Shown: positions 8,540 through 17,965, counted from the first letter of the stretch. The stretch is DNA of 32,908 bases from an uncultured Bacteroidota bacterium (GCA_903926605.1 CAIYJV010000414.1:1-32908); one strand, 5' to 3'. Numbers and translations are program-made. Notes: generated by a model from the letters alone, not told the origin.

Positions 8540-8613
8540 GTACTATTTCCATTGCAAAAGTAACTTGCAAATGCTAACCTTGCCAGTTTTGGGAGTGTTC
8601 AACCCGCCACGTT

Positions 8614-9678
8614 CTATTTTTGCGTCCGTTCTTCGGCCCATTGGTCACGATGCTTCCGCAACGGATGGTCTTTTGATTTGCTGAATACCATCATGCCGTT
8701 TTGCCTGCCCGCCCTCAAAGCCCTGCGTTCGTCGTCGGGCATGTTTTTTTCGTCCATGCACGATTCGCTGCAGCACCCTTGCATGCGTTCGCTGCACTCC
8801 GGGCATTGAATGAACAAAAGGTGGCAACCATCGTTCTTGCAGTTGGTATGGGTGTCGCAGGGTTTGCCGCAGGTGTGGCATTCAGCCAGAATATCGTCTG
8901 ATATGCGTTCACCCAGCCGTTCGTCGAAAACAAAGTTTTTTCCCTTGAATTTATTCGGAAGACCTTCTTCTCTTGCCCGTCGGGTGTATTCTATGATACC
9001 CCCCTCGACGTGAAACACGTTTTTAAATCCGTGATGCAGCATGTATGCGCTGGCTTTCTCGCACCTGATGCCACCTGTGCAATACATAATTATGGGCTCT
9101 TCCTTTTTGGTTGCTAGCATTTCCAGTGCCATCGGCAATTGTTCCCGAAAGGTATCGGCCGGAACTTCCAGCGCGTTTTCAAAATGTCCCACTTCGTATT
9201 CATAGTGGTTGCGCATATCGACGATAACCGTGCCGGGCTGCGCGCTCAACTCGTTAAATTCGGCAGCTTTAAGGTATTTGCCCGTATTTGCCGGGTTAAA
9301 CGTGGGGTCTTCAATGCCGTCGGCCACCACCCGGTCGCGAACCTTTATCCGCAGCACCCAGAACGATTTTCCATCGTCCTCAACTGCAATGTTCAGCCTT
9401 ATTTGATTCAGTTCGGGGGCCATCCCGTATAGTGCATCCCTGAATTTTTCGAAGTTATGGGCGGGTACGCTGATCTGCCCGTTTATACCCTCCTGAGCCA
9501 CATAGATACGCCCGAATACCCTAAGGTCGAGAAAACGCCGGTACAATTCGTTCCGGAATCCCACCGCGTCTGCAATAGTAAAATACTTGTAGAAGGAAAC
9601 TGTTGTCCGTGGTTCAGTTTCAGCCAGCATCTGCCTGCGCAGTTCCTCGTTGTTCACTTTGTTGTGTAACACAGCCAT
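8614..9678 (-). CDS. trhO: tRNA uridine(34) hydroxylase TrhO (rhodanese family)
   Basis: TrhO uses O2 to make 5-hydroxyuridine at tRNA position 34. The protein has the N-terminal domain typical of the family ([18 protein letters not shown] at 60-68), followed by a rhodanese domain at about 140-240 with the active-site loop CTGGIRC at 200-206 (C200 catalytic) and HVEGGIIEY at 223-231. The C-terminal tail from about 265 to 310 is very Cys-rich ([25 protein letters not shown]) and probably binds zinc; this tail is a known feature of the longer YceA/TrhO proteins. Length 354 aa is normal. It is transcribed away from the small secreted-protein gene upstream (55-nt gap, same strand), and an operon with it is possible. 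Confidence 0.94.
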   Translation of the reverse strand: MAVLHNKVNNEELRRQMLAETEPRTTVSFYKYFTIADAVGFRNELYRRFLDLRVFGRIYVAQEGINGQISVPAHNFEKFRDALYGMAPELNQIRLNIAVEDDGKSFWVLRIKVRDRVVADGIEDPTFNPANTGKYLKAAEFNELSAQPGTVIVDMRNHYEYEVGHFENALEVPADTFREQLPMALEMLATKKEEPIIMYCTGGIRCEKASAYMLHHGFKNVFHVEGGIIEYTRRAREEGLPNKFKGKNFVFDERLGERISDDILAECHTCGKPCDTHTNCKNDGCHLLFIQCPECSERMQGCCSESCMDEKNMPDDERRALRAGRQNGMMVFSKSKDHPLRKHRDQWAEERTQK

Positions 9679-9733
9679 TTGAGAAAAAATAAAAACTTAC
9701 AATGTTTTTTGTTTGTCGCAGCGAGGCATCAGA

Positions 9734-10276
9734 TCACAATATCCTGCGGTTGTCACCGATTTTTCTACTTTTGCCTTTGGTGCCGCGCACCTTTATTTTT
9801 TTAAATCCGTTGTGGACAATTTCAACTTCATTTGCGGTTGTTGATTTGCCGTTCAGTTTAAACCCTACCATCCGGCAACGCTTGAACTGGTGCCTTTCGG
9901 TAACTATCGCGGTTTTTACATCGCTGATACGGAAAAGTTGATGGTTACTCAATTCAAAACTCCAGTCTTCGCTGTTTTTTATGGGGTGGGTACCACCAAT
10001 ATCTAGAAACCGCACTTTTTGTACGGTGTCGGCACTTTTAATGCCTGGATACACATAAAAGCTGTCTTTAGTGGTCATAAAGCCATTTCCCTTGTCGTAG
10101 ACGCGCACCAATACGGTGTCTATCTCACTATAACCGTAGCCATAGCATTTTACGAACGAGTTTATGACAACGGTATCATTGCATGCCGGCAACTTGTTCT
10201 GTCCTTTTGACAAAACGGGTAAAAGAATGGCAAGCGCCACCGAAAAAATACGTGCTGATATTTTGGTCTTCATCAT
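9734..10276 (-). CDS. Secreted protein of unknown function
   Basis: I do not recognise this family. A signal peptide is clear: KTKISAR followed by the hydrophobic IFSVALAILLPVLS and a likely cleavage around SKG-QN at residues 24-26. The mature protein of about 155 aa looks beta-rich (DTVLVRVYDKG, DTVQKVRFLDIGG, DVKTAIVTERHQF) and ends in a strongly basic tail (FKKIKVRGTKGKSRKIGDNRR). Two Cys residues (32 and 44) flank a short segment and could form a disulphide; a third is at 132. It is upstream of trhO on the same strand and divergent from the YciO-type gene. No standard -7 box was found in front of it. Confidence 0.65.
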   Translation of the reverse strand: MMKTKISARIFSVALAILLPVLSKGQNKLPACNDTVVINSFVKCYGYGYSEIDTVLVRVYDKGNGFMTTKDSFYVYPGIKSADTVQKVRFLDIGGTHPIKNSEDWSFELSNHQLFRISDVKTAIVTERHQFKRCRMVGFKLNGKSTTANEVEIVHNGFKKIKVRGTKGKSRKIGDNRRIL

Positions 10277-10422
10277 AAATTATAGTGTTGGGCTGCCCGG
10301 CTTTCGTTGCCGTAGTACACGCACATCAATAACCCGGAAAATACGGTCTGAGCATGCAAAGTTACGAAATTCTCTGCTAGTGGGCGGCGCCAGTGGTCAG
10401 GCAGCCGGCGGCAAAGATTGCT

Positions 10423-10430
10423 TACCTTTG
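10423..10430 (+). promoter_or_regulatory. -7 element for the YciO-type gene
   Basis: TACCTTTG is a full TAnnTTTG match ending 12 nt before the ATG at 10443. It supports that ATG over the far longer upstream reading frame (from 10164), which would run back across the secreted-protein gene. No clear -33 box. Confidence 0.6.
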
Positions 10431-10442
10431 CACAAAATTCGT

Positions 10443-11060
10443 ATGCTACTTTCCATTCATCCCGACAACCCACAGGAGCGCAACATAAAAATGGTTGCCA
10501 ATTGCTTGCGCAAGGGTGGGGTGATCATCTATCCCACTGATACGATTTATGGACTAGGATGCGACATATACAATGCCGATGCCATTAACAGGATTGCGAG
10601 GATAAAAAATGTGGATGCGAAAAAAGCACAGTTTTCGTTTATATGCAGCGACCTTAGTCACCTGAGCGATTTTGCCAAAAGCGTGGATACACCCATTTTC
10701 AGGTTGCTGAAAGCAGCCCTTCCCGGTCCGTTCACCTTTATTTTGCAGGCCGGCAGAGAAGTACCCAAACTGCTGAAAACTAAAAAGGACACGGTTGGTA
10801 TTCGTGTTCCCTCCAACAGGATATGCCATGACATTGTAAAGGAACTGGGGCATCCGATTATGAGTGCCTCATTGCCCATGGATGCTGACGTAGAGTATTT
10901 TACCGATCCCGAGGTGATGTACGAACGTTTCGGGAAACTGGTGGATATTGTAATAGATGGCGGGCCGGGACGAATCGTGCCTTCTACTATTATAGATTGC
11001 TCCTCGGGCGCACCTGAATTGATAAGGGACGGCGCGGGGCGCTGGGAAACCCTGATCTAG
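10443..11060 (+). CDS. Sua5/YciO/YrdC-family protein, YciO type
   Basis: The family binds threonine, bicarbonate and ATP and makes threonylcarbamoyl-AMP for the tRNA t6A modification, although for the YciO branch this is less well shown than for TsaC. The 205-aa protein has the signature PTDTIYGLGCD at 31-41, the RIKNVDAKKAQFSF segment (53-66), LLKAALPGPFTFIL (88-101), TVGIRVPSN (117-125) and PSTIID (180-185). The block from DLSHLSDFAK to VDIVIDGG resembles E. coli YciO rather than TsaC, so this may not be the cell's main t6A enzyme. The open frame continues upstream to 10164, but a TAnnTTTG box 12 nt before the ATG at 10443 fixes the start. Its stop lies 2 nt from the convergent rlmB stop. 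Confidence 0.9.
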   Translation: MLLSIHPDNPQERNIKMVANCLRKGGVIIYPTDTIYGLGCDIYNADAINRIARIKNVDAKKAQFSFICSDLSHLSDFAKSVDTPIFRLLKAALPGPFTFILQAGREVPKLLKTKKDTVGIRVPSNRICHDIVKELGHPIMSASLPMDADVEYFTDPEVMYERFGKLVDIVIDGGPGRIVPSTIIDCSSGAPELIRDGAGRWETLI

Positions 11061-11062
11061 AT

Positions 11063-11815
11063 TTACTTTGTCAGTATACGCTGGCGCATGGCTTCGTACA
11101 TTACCATGCCTGCTGCAACAGATACATTCAATGAGTCGAATCCGCCCGTCATGGGAATACGGATCAACTGATCTGCTTTTTTTAATACGTCTTTACTTAT
11201 TCCTTTATCTTCCGCGCCCATTACCACTACTGTGGGCAGTGTGAGGTCGGCTTCATAAACCGGTACGCTGCCTTTCATGAAGGTGCCCAATATCTGCAGC
11301 CCGTTCAGTTTAATGATATCTATGGCCTGAGGCACGCTGGGTATACGGCACAACAATATTTCGTTTAGCGCCCCTGCGCTTGTTTTTATAGCTTCTTCGG
11401 TCAGAGATGCGATGTGCGATGTGGGCAGTATGAGACCGTCGGCCCCGCAGCACAATGCGCTCCGCGCTATTGCACCTACGTTGCGCACATCAGTCACGCC
11501 GTCCAGGAGCAGGAACAAAGGCGTTTTCCCAGACTCTACCACATGCGATATGGCCGATTGCAGGTCTGTATAGTTCAATAAAGAGGCCCAGGCAATCACG
11601 CCCTGGTGCTGTGTACGCGACAGACTGTCCAGTTTCTCCGCAGGTACCTGGCTCACAGGTACATTTGCTTTCGATGCCAGCGTTTTTATCAGACTTATTT
11701 CCGGGCCTGTAGCACTACGCAAAAGGAATATTTTTTCTACCGTTTTGCCTTGCTGAAGGGCCTCAATTACAGGTTTTCTTCCTACCAGCAGGGGTAGACG
11801 GACAGTTGGTTTCAT
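11063..11815 (-). CDS. rlmB: 23S rRNA (guanosine-2'-O)-methyltransferase RlmB-like (SpoU/TrmH family)
   Basis: This protein probably methylates the ribose of G2251 (E. coli numbering) in the peptidyl-transferase loop of 23S rRNA using SAM. The N-terminal substrate-binding domain (about 8-90) starts with GRKPVIEAL, typical of RlmB. The SPOUT catalytic domain holds motif 1 DGVTDVRNVGAIARSA (about 102-117), motif 2 VVMGAEDKGIS and motif 3 IPMTGGFDSLNVSVAAG, which together form the trefoil knot. Length 250 aa is normal. It overlaps nothing and is convergent with the YciO-type gene. Assignment to RlmB rather than another SpoU methylase rests on the N-terminal domain. Confidence 0.88.
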   Translation of the reverse strand: MKPTVRLPLLVGRKPVIEALQQGKTVEKIFLLRSATGPEISLIKTLASKANVPVSQVPAEKLDSLSRTQHQGVIAWASLLNYTDLQSAISHVVESGKTPLFLLLDGVTDVRNVGAIARSALCCGADGLILPTSHIASLTEEAIKTSAGALNEILLCRIPSVPQAIDIIKLNGLQILGTFMKGSVPVYEADLTLPTVVVMGAEDKGISKDVLKKADQLIRIPMTGGFDSLNVSVAAGMVMYEAMRQRILTK

Positions 11816-11939
11816 GGGTTAAAAGTAGATAAATAAAAGTATCCGTGTTTGCAGGTGCCGGGCAGCCGCCATTCCAAATTCAGTTTACGGTCTGCGTGGC
11901 ATATACACCGAGATTGCTTTTGGCGTAACTTCGCAATAG

Positions 11940-13706
11940 ATGAGGTTTTTTGTATTTGCACTGTTTTCGCTGTTTTTGGGCTATTGCCTGCCGGTTGACG
12001 CGCAGGACGACAATGCCAGTCTTATCTTGCAAAGTCCACATGGGACAAGGGTGAAAATGATCTGGTTCCTGAAACGCTGGGAACCCGGAGTTCATGGATT
12101 CGACCTAAAACGTCACGAAGGCATTCAGAAAGAATGGACGCAACTGAACAGCGTTCCTATTTACCCTTCATTGAAGCATAAAAAAGATCTTCGGAACCTG
12201 GGCTCCGACAAAACCGAAAACGAGCGCGTGCGGTCTGCGGCAATGAAATTTCTTGCCAGCTACAAAATTCCGGAAATGGACTCTTTTGCGTTTGCTCAGA
12301 ATATGCTGAACGATGCAAAATTTCTTCCGGATTTTTTTGCAATGGTCTCTGAAAACTATGACCTTGCTCTTTATAGCGGTTTTGCATTTATTGACAACAC
12401 ATTGACCCGGAAAATAGACTACGAATACGGCCTGTTTGACCATGAAACCGGAAACCTGATGGCCAGAGCGACCTGGAACTATGGCGAGACACCGGACTTG
12501 AATATGATAGCCGAAGTAACATCCAGGTCCACCACACGCAAACGGGGTATACTCATTATGTGGGCAGCTGAACAAAACAAGATCAAATCCGGATATGTAC
12601 ACGGTTTTAATATTTATCGCGATGGAATCCGGCTCAACCAAGAGGCCATACCCGTCACTGCCGGGGCAGAGGGATATGAGTGGTTCGACAGCACCGCCAA
12701 CAGTTCGATACCCAACCAGTACGCGATAGCTTCGCAATCCATTCTGGATATAGAGGGCAACATTAGACCATACACCTACAACCCTTCAGATCATCCGTCT
12801 GCTTACCAAAAAGCTGTTTTGGAAGAGGTAGCCTCACAGGGTTTCTATTTCAAAGAAGGATTTCGTGTCGCATGGAGTTTTCCCGCAGACCACGAACGAT
12901 TTATTTCTGGTTTTTATGTTGAAAAGGAAAATATGCCCGCCGGATACAAAAGAGTGTCCCCATTGCTGGACCCGGCCACTCGCGTGTTTGTAGACAAATC
13001 TGCATCGTCTGCGTCAAGCTACATCAGAAGCAGGGTAGTGGCGGTTTACAAAGACAAGACACAGGTCCGGAGCAGAGATCGGGTCTTCAGTTATTTCCCC
13101 TTGCGCGAACCCCCGGCTCCTGTTGGGCTGGAAGCAAACGGGGTTGTAAAAGACAAAACCTATACGCTGCATTTTACGTGGGATGCGCCCATGATCGGCG
13201 ATACCTCGACGGCCTGTTACAATTTATTTAGTCTTGATGATACAACCGGCAAGCTGGTGCCGGTGAAGAGCGGAAATACCATTCGGAATACTGCTTTCAG
13301 CTACAGGGTACCAGACGGGAATACAGGTGCCAAAAAGTTTTGTCTTTTGGCGGTGGGCAAGAACAAAGTGGAAAGTAAGTTGAGCGACACCCTGGTAGTT
13401 GTGGTTCCTACAGTCGCCCCCCCACGCCCATCCGGCATTTCGGTTGTTCCCAACGATGATGGGCTGAAGATTCAATGGCAGTATGCCGACATTTTTGACC
13501 TCAGGGGGTTCCGGCTTTTTATCAATAACAAACTTGCACTGGGAGAAGACAGTCTGAAAAAAAATACCAGAGAATGCGAGCTGCAACTGGAGGGAGGGCA
13601 TAATTACGAGTTTAAGTTTCAGGCAGTGACCACCAGCAATATCACCAGCGAGCTGTCAGATCCTGCAGCCATCAATCTTCCTGCCGCAAACCGAAAGAAA
13701 AGGTAA
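11940..13706 (+). CDS. Secreted protein with several fibronectin-III-like domains
   Basis: I cannot assign a function. The N-terminus is a signal peptide with probable cleavage after VDA (residue 21). Residues about 30-180 form a unique domain rich in aromatic and charged residues. From about 185 on, the chain looks like four beta-sandwich repeats of fibronectin-III style: about 190-290 (GILIMWAAE... GFNIYRDG), 300-390 (FRVAWSFP... GFYVEKEN), 394-488 (YTLHFTWDAP) and 492-584 (LKIQWQYAD... GFRLFINN). Each has the W in strand B and a following 'G-(F/Y)-x-(L/I/V)-(Y/F)' strand. There is no obvious type IX sorting domain at the C-terminus, which ends NRKKR. The ATG is 6 nt after TAACTTCG (11926-11933), a one-mismatch -7 box. 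It is transcribed alone, divergent from rlmB. Confidence 0.8.
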   Translation: MRFFVFALFSLFLGYCLPVDAQDDNASLILQSPHGTRVKMIWFLKRWEPGVHGFDLKRHEGIQKEWTQLNSVPIYPSLKHKKDLRNLGSDKTENERVRSAAMKFLASYKIPEMDSFAFAQNMLNDAKFLPDFFAMVSENYDLALYSGFAFIDNTLTRKIDYEYGLFDHETGNLMARATWNYGETPDLNMIAEVTSRSTTRKRGILIMWAAEQNKIKSGYVHGFNIYRDGIRLNQEAIPVTAGAEGYEWFDSTANSSIPNQYAIASQSILDIEGNIRPYTYNPSDHPSAYQKAVLEEVASQGFYFKEGFRVAWSFPADHERFISGFYVEKENMPAGYKRVSPLLDPATRVFVDKSASSASSYIRSRVVAVYKDKTQVRSRDRVFSYFPLREPPAPVGLEANGVVKDKTYTLHFTWDAPMIGDTSTACYNLFSLDDTTGKLVPVKSGNTIRNTAFSYRVPDGNTGAKKFCLLAVGKNKVESKLSDTLVVVVPTVAPPRPSGISVVPNDDGLKIQWQYADIFDLRGFRLFINNKLALGEDSLKKNTRECELQLEGGHNYEFKFQAVTTSNITSELSDPAAINLPAANRKKR

Positions 13707-13822
13707 TGAGGTAAATAGGATTTTTGCACTTGCATAATTATTTTTTTTCTTATGATAGTTGTCATTTTTTTTAATTCCATCGAAGCATAAATTGCGGGTT
13801 GTTCTGGGGTGGTCCGTTCTTG

Positions 13823-13845
13823 TTCGGGCTAATGGATAGCCCGAA
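13823..13845. repeat. Perfect inverted repeat upstream of the Crp/Fnr gene
   Basis: TTCGGGCTA (13823-13831) and TAGCCCGAA (13837-13845) are perfect 9-bp arms separated by ATGGA. On the + strand no U run follows (it is followed by an A run), so it is not a normal terminator for the gene before it. It lies 28 nt upstream of the regulator's ATG, where an autoregulatory operator or a leader hairpin would be expected. The remainder of the 13707-13873 gap is AT-rich with T runs and no second clear element. Confidence 0.6.
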
Positions 13846-13873
13846 AAAATGAAGATCCACACCGGTGAATAAA

Positions 13874-14572
13874 ATGATTAAAGAAGTAGGGTGCAGGTAC
13901 TGTAACGCACGGTATAAGTCTATTTTTACCGATATCAACGAGCTGGAAATGAATTTACTCTGCACCGTAAAAACGTGCATGGAATTCAAGCGCGGTCAGG
14001 TTGTGTTCAAAGAAAACACACTACCCAGAGGCTTGTACTGTATCAGCAGTGGAAAATTCAAGTTGTCGAGGGTGGGCGGTGACCAGAAAGAACAGATCAT
14101 ACACCTGGCACAAAGTGGAGATGTTATGGGCTTTCGAGCCTTGTTGAGCGGCGGTAAATACAACTGTACAGCCACGGCTATGGAAGACTCGGCAGCATGC
14201 TTTATTCCCAAAGAAACGTTCACGGAGTTAATGTACGAAAGCCCAAAGCTGTCTCAGCGTATGCTCAATTTTATTTCAGACATGCTGAAGGAAACAGAAA
14301 TTAAACTTACGGTACTGGGTCAAAACAGCGTAAAGGAAAGGCTGATTCACAGCCTGAGTCTGCTGATCGACAAATATGGGTTTGAAGCAGATGGCACCAC
14401 AATTAATCTCAGTATTCGCAGGCAGGAGCTTGCCGATATGTCGGGTACTACCAGAGAAACAGCGACTCGTATACTTTTTGAATTGGAGGTAGATCAGGTC
14501 ATCAAACTTACCGGTCGCAAGATCACCATTGTCAACTATCCGCAGCTGCTCAAAATCGCTCACGTACAATAG
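13874..14572 (+). CDS. Crp/Fnr-family transcription regulator
   Basis: A cyclic-nucleotide-binding fold with a C-terminal winged helix. Numbering from the ATG used, a cNMP-binding beta-roll covers about residues 22-115 (MEFKRGQVVFKENTLPRGLYCISSGKF, GDVMGFRALLSG), a dimer helix about 120-155, and a Crp-type HTH about 160-225 (IRRQELADMSGTTRETATRILFELE). The N-terminus has a CxxC pair (GCRYCNA) and further Cys residues downstream (LLCTVKTC, LYCISS). This recalls the Fnr-like proteins of Bacteroidota, but the classical four-Cys FNR spacing is not reproduced, so oxygen sensing is only a possibility. Residues for cAMP binding are not clearly kept. GTG at 13865 in frame would add three residues; ATG was preferred. 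It is convergent with mfd, leaving a 6-nt gap. Confidence 0.9.
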   Translation: MIKEVGCRYCNARYKSIFTDINELEMNLLCTVKTCMEFKRGQVVFKENTLPRGLYCISSGKFKLSRVGGDQKEQIIHLAQSGDVMGFRALLSGGKYNCTATAMEDSAACFIPKETFTELMYESPKLSQRMLNFISDMLKETEIKLTVLGQNSVKERLIHSLSLLIDKYGFEADGTTINLSIRRQELADMSGTTRETATRILFELEVDQVIKLTGRKITIVNYPQLLKIAHVQ

Positions 14573-14578
14573 AGGTCA

Positions 14579-17500
14579 TTATTGGTTTTCAAGCCCATTA
14601 TTTATTGCACTCAGAAAGTGGTGCAATTTTTTCATGGATGCCATCTGGTCTACCACGAGCATAAAATTTTTCCCAACCTGTTTCAATCGGGCCTTGTTGG
14701 TCTGATTCTGGATATAGGCAAGTATGTGGTTGAATGTGGCCGACTCGAAATAGGGAGAATCGGGGTTACTGATGAAGTACATCCGTAACTGCTGGTTTTT
14801 CAGTATCAGCTTTTCAAAGCCCAGGCCAATGGCCAGCCGCCTGCATTTTACAGTGGTGAACAGGTCTTCTACCTGCGATGGTATGGAGCCAAAGCGATCG
14901 CATAGATCCAGTGCGAATTTGTTGAGTTGCTCCTCGGTTTCCAGGTCATCCAACTGGGTATAGAGCGAAAGCCGTTCGGTAATATTGGTCACATAGTAAT
15001 CTGGTATCAGTATCTCCAGATCGGTGTCTATCGTGCAATCTGATACAAAGTCGCGCTTGCGTTCCCGTTCGTCTGCAAAGACCTCCTTGAAGTCTGTATC
15101 CTTCAGTTCCCGAATAGCTTCTCCCAGGATTTTCTGATACATCTCAAAACCTATATCGGTGATAAAGCCGCTTTGTTCGCCACCCAGGAGGTTTCCGGCA
15201 CCACGGATATCCAGATCGCGCATAGCGATCTGGAAACCACTTCCCAGTTCATTAAACTGTTCCAGTGTCTGCAGGCGCTTGCGGCTTTCACTCGGCAATA
15301 GGCTCATAGGCGGTGCGATCAGGTAGCAAAAAGCTTTTTTATTGCTTCGACCCACACGGCCACGCAACTGGTGCAGATCGCTCAGTCCGAACTGATGAGC
15401 ATTGTTAATGAAAATGGTGTTCGCATTGGCTATGTCCACACCGCTTTCTACAATGTTGGTACAGCACAATACATCAAATTCTCTTTCTATAAAGCCGTGC
15501 AGGGCTTCTTCCAGCTTGTGGCCTTCCATTTGCCCGTGCGCGATACCAATGCGTAGGTCGGGACATAGATTGCGCAGTATGGTTACCATTTCCGTGAGGC
15601 TTTGCACCCGGTTGTGGATAAAGTAAACCTGGCCGCCTCGTTCGGTTTCATAATAGATCGCCTCTCTGATCGCATATTCGTCAAACACCAGAACTTCGGT
15701 CTGCACAGGCTGACGGTTGGGTGGCGGCGTATTGATGATACTCAGGTCACGGGCCGCCATAAGCGAGAACTGAAGCGTACGCGGAATAGGTGTTGCTGTG
15801 AGCGTGAGTGTATCTACATTGGCTTTTAGTTCCCTGAGTTTTTCTTTGGACGATACTCCGAATTTTTGTTCCTCGTCGATGACCAGGATACCGAGGTCTT
15901 TAAATTTTACATCTTTACCCAGCAGCGCGTGGGTGCCTATAATAATATCTACCTTACCCTCTGCAAGACGAGCCAGTGTGTCTTTTTTGTCTTTTGCGCT
16001 TTTAAACCTGTTTACGTAATCCACATTGCAGGGAAAATCGGCAAGCCGTTCCTTGAACGTATTGTAGTGCTGATATGCCAGGATGGTGGTGGGTACCAGC
16101 ACAGCCGCCTGTTTGTTGTCGGCCACGGCCTTGAAAGCGGCCCTTATGGCGATTTCGGTTTTACCAAACCCCACGTCTCCGCATACCAGTCGGTCCATGG
16201 GCGAGGGCGACTCCATGTCGCGCTTCACGTCCTGTGTCGCCTTGCTTTGGTCTGGCGTGTCTTCATAGAAGAAAGACGCCTCCAGCTCGGTCTGCAGATA
16301 ACTATCAGGTGTAAATGCGAAGCCGGTCGACGCTTTGCGTTTTGCATATAGCTTAATAAGGTCGGCGGCAATGTCCTTTACCTGTTTCTTGGTCTTGTTT
16401 TTCAGTTTTTGCCAGGCATCACTACCCAGCTTATTCATCCGGGGCACCGTGCCGTCCTTGCCCGTGAACTTGGTTATTTTGTGCAGGGAGTTAATGTTCA
16501 CATACAGTACATCGTTGTCTTTGTACAGTATGCGTATGGCTTCCTGCATATTGCCATTCACCTCTATTTTTTGCAAGCCGCTGTACACCCCCACACCATG
16601 ATCTATGTGCGTCACAAAGTCGCCCGGTTGCAATTCTCTCAGTGCACGCAGTGTAAGAGCCTTGCCCTTGGTATAGGCTTGTTTTACATTGTATTTGTGG
16701 AATCGCTGAAATATCTGGTGGTCGGTGTAGGCTATTACCTTTTTCTCGTGGTCAATAAATCCCTTGGTGATGGCTTTAGGAACAGATACAAAGGTGATGC
16801 CGGCGTTCAGGTCTTCGAAAATGCTGCGCAAACGCTCCAGTTGTTTGGGGTTTTCCGCAAACATATACGGCACATATTGAGATGCCATACGTTTTTGCAA
16901 GTCGGCTATCAGCATCCCGAATTGCCGGTTAAAGACCGGTTGCTCTTCGGTGGCAAAAAGGTAGGTAGCATCTATGGCATCGCCCGTTATTTTCTCCAGG
17001 CTGTGGTTGTACCATTCCAGCAAATGCCGGGATTTTAGGTTATCCTGCCATTCGGCTGCCTGTTCAAAATCGTTCCTGCTTATTTCTTTCAGCCATTGTT
17101 CTTCATGGTCTATGGCCACCTGCCCTATCTCCATTTTTTCGGGCAGGTCGGCATATAGTTTTGCCAGTTTCCCGATAGTATAGGTAAAGTCTTTTGCCCA
17201 GATCACGGTATTCTCCGGCAGGTAGGCCAGCAGGGAAACTTTCTCCTTCGACTCAAATTTGGTCTCGATATTGGGCAGGATGGATACCTGAAGCAATTTG
17301 CGTTCAGATAGCTGGGTTTCAGGATTAAAGATCCTGATGCTGTCTATTTCTGTATCAAACAACTCTATCCTGTACGGATGTTCATTGCCGAATGAGTAAA
17401 TATCCAGAATGCCCCCACGCATGGCAAACTGGCCGGGTTCGTACACAAAATCTTCCCGTCTGAAACCAAGCGACACCAGTTGGTCCAGCATTATCTCCAC

Positions 17501-17965
17501 GTGCAGGGTTGCCCCCACCTTCAGACTGATCATATTGTCTGAAAGTGAATCCGGATTCACTACTTTTTCAAAAAGGGCTTCCGGGTAAGTGACCAACACC
17601 TTTTTGTGCACCTTTTTTCCAGTAAACCGTGTCAGTGCTTCTGTACGCAACATGACGTGGCTCGAATTCAGTTCGTTGAACTGGCCGGTACGTTTAAAGG
17701 AGTCGGGGAAAAATGAAATATCCAGAGCGCCGGTCAAATGTTCCAGATCGTTGTGGAAGTACGCTGCTTCTTCTTTGTCATTAAGGATAAAGACATGGTT
17801 CACATCTGCCAGTTGCCAAACAGCAGTTGCGACCTGATTTACCGACGACCCCCTGAGGTTGTCGAGATAGAACCTGAGCTTATGACCGGGCAAAGAGATT
17901 CCAGCCGCAATTTGTTTCAGGCGGATATCATTCCGGTACAGTCCCAGCAACACTTCCAGATTCAT
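14579..17965 (-). CDS. mfd: Transcription-repair coupling factor Mfd
   Basis: Mfd is a DNA translocase that removes RNA polymerase stalled at lesions and recruits UvrAB. The N-terminal UvrB-like region contains YEPGQFAMRGGILDIYSF (about 175-192). The RNA-polymerase-interacting domain has LQPGDFVTHIDHGVG (about 445-459). The translocase has Walker A GDVGFGKT (596-603), the DEEQ box (697-700), TATPIPRTL, and the C-terminal motif with QLRGRVGRS. A TRCF domain ends the chain. The frame is open to an ATG at 17986 (1135 aa), but a TAnnTTTG promoter element lies at 17975-17982, inside those first codons. The next ATG at 17965, 9 nt behind the box, is therefore the better start and gives 1128 aa, close to the E. 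coli length of 1148. Confidence 0.96.
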   Translation of the reverse strand: MNLEVLLGLYRNDIRLKQIAAGISLPGHKLRFYLDNLRGSSVNQVATAVWQLADVNHVFILNDKEEAAYFHNDLEHLTGALDISFFPDSFKRTGQFNELNSSHVMLRTEALTRFTGKKVHKKVLVTYPEALFEKVVNPDSLSDNMISLKVGATLHVEIMLDQLVSLGFRREDFVYEPGQFAMRGGILDIYSFGNEHPYRIELFDTEIDSIRIFNPETQLSERKLLQVSILPNIETKFESKEKVSLLAYLPENTVIWAKDFTYTIGKLAKLYADLPEKMEIGQVAIDHEEQWLKEISRNDFEQAAEWQDNLKSRHLLEWYNHSLEKITGDAIDATYLFATEEQPVFNRQFGMLIADLQKRMASQYVPYMFAENPKQLERLRSIFEDLNAGITFVSVPKAITKGFIDHEKKVIAYTDHQIFQRFHKYNVKQAYTKGKALTLRALRELQPGDFVTHIDHGVGVYSGLQKIEVNGNMQEAIRILYKDNDVLYVNINSLHKITKFTGKDGTVPRMNKLGSDAWQKLKNKTKKQVKDIAADLIKLYAKRKASTGFAFTPDSYLQTELEASFFYEDTPDQSKATQDVKRDMESPSPMDRLVCGDVGFGKTEIAIRAAFKAVADNKQAAVLVPTTILAYQHYNTFKERLADFPCNVDYVNRFKSAKDKKDTLARLAEGKVDIIIGTHALLGKDVKFKDLGILVIDEEQKFGVSSKEKLRELKANVDTLTLTATPIPRTLQFSLMAARDLSIINTPPPNRQPVQTEVLVFDEYAIREAIYYETERGGQVYFIHNRVQSLTEMVTILRNLCPDLRIGIAHGQMEGHKLEEALHGFIEREFDVLCCTNIVESGVDIANANTIFINNAHQFGLSDLHQLRGRVGRSNKKAFCYLIAPPMSLLPSESRKRLQTLEQFNELGSGFQIAMRDLDIRGAGNLLGGEQSGFITDIGFEMYQKILGEAIRELKDTDFKEVFADERERKRDFVSDCTIDTDLEILIPDYYVTNITERLSLYTQLDDLETEEQLNKFALDLCDRFGSIPSQVEDLFTTVKCRRLAIGLGFEKLILKNQQLRMYFISNPDSPYFESATFNHILAYIQNQTNKARLKQVGKNFMLVVDQMASMKKLHHFLSAINNGLENQ

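Noticed and set aside
10164-10442. 93-codon N-terminal extension of the YciO-type protein
   Set aside because: It overlaps the opposite-strand secreted-protein gene, has no family similarity, and the promoter box at 10423-10430 lies inside it.
11922-11935. Second sigma-54-like site (GG...GC) before the fibronectin-like gene
   Set aside because: The distance between GG and GC is 9 nt instead of 10, and the rest matches a -7 TAnnTTTG-type box with one mismatch better.
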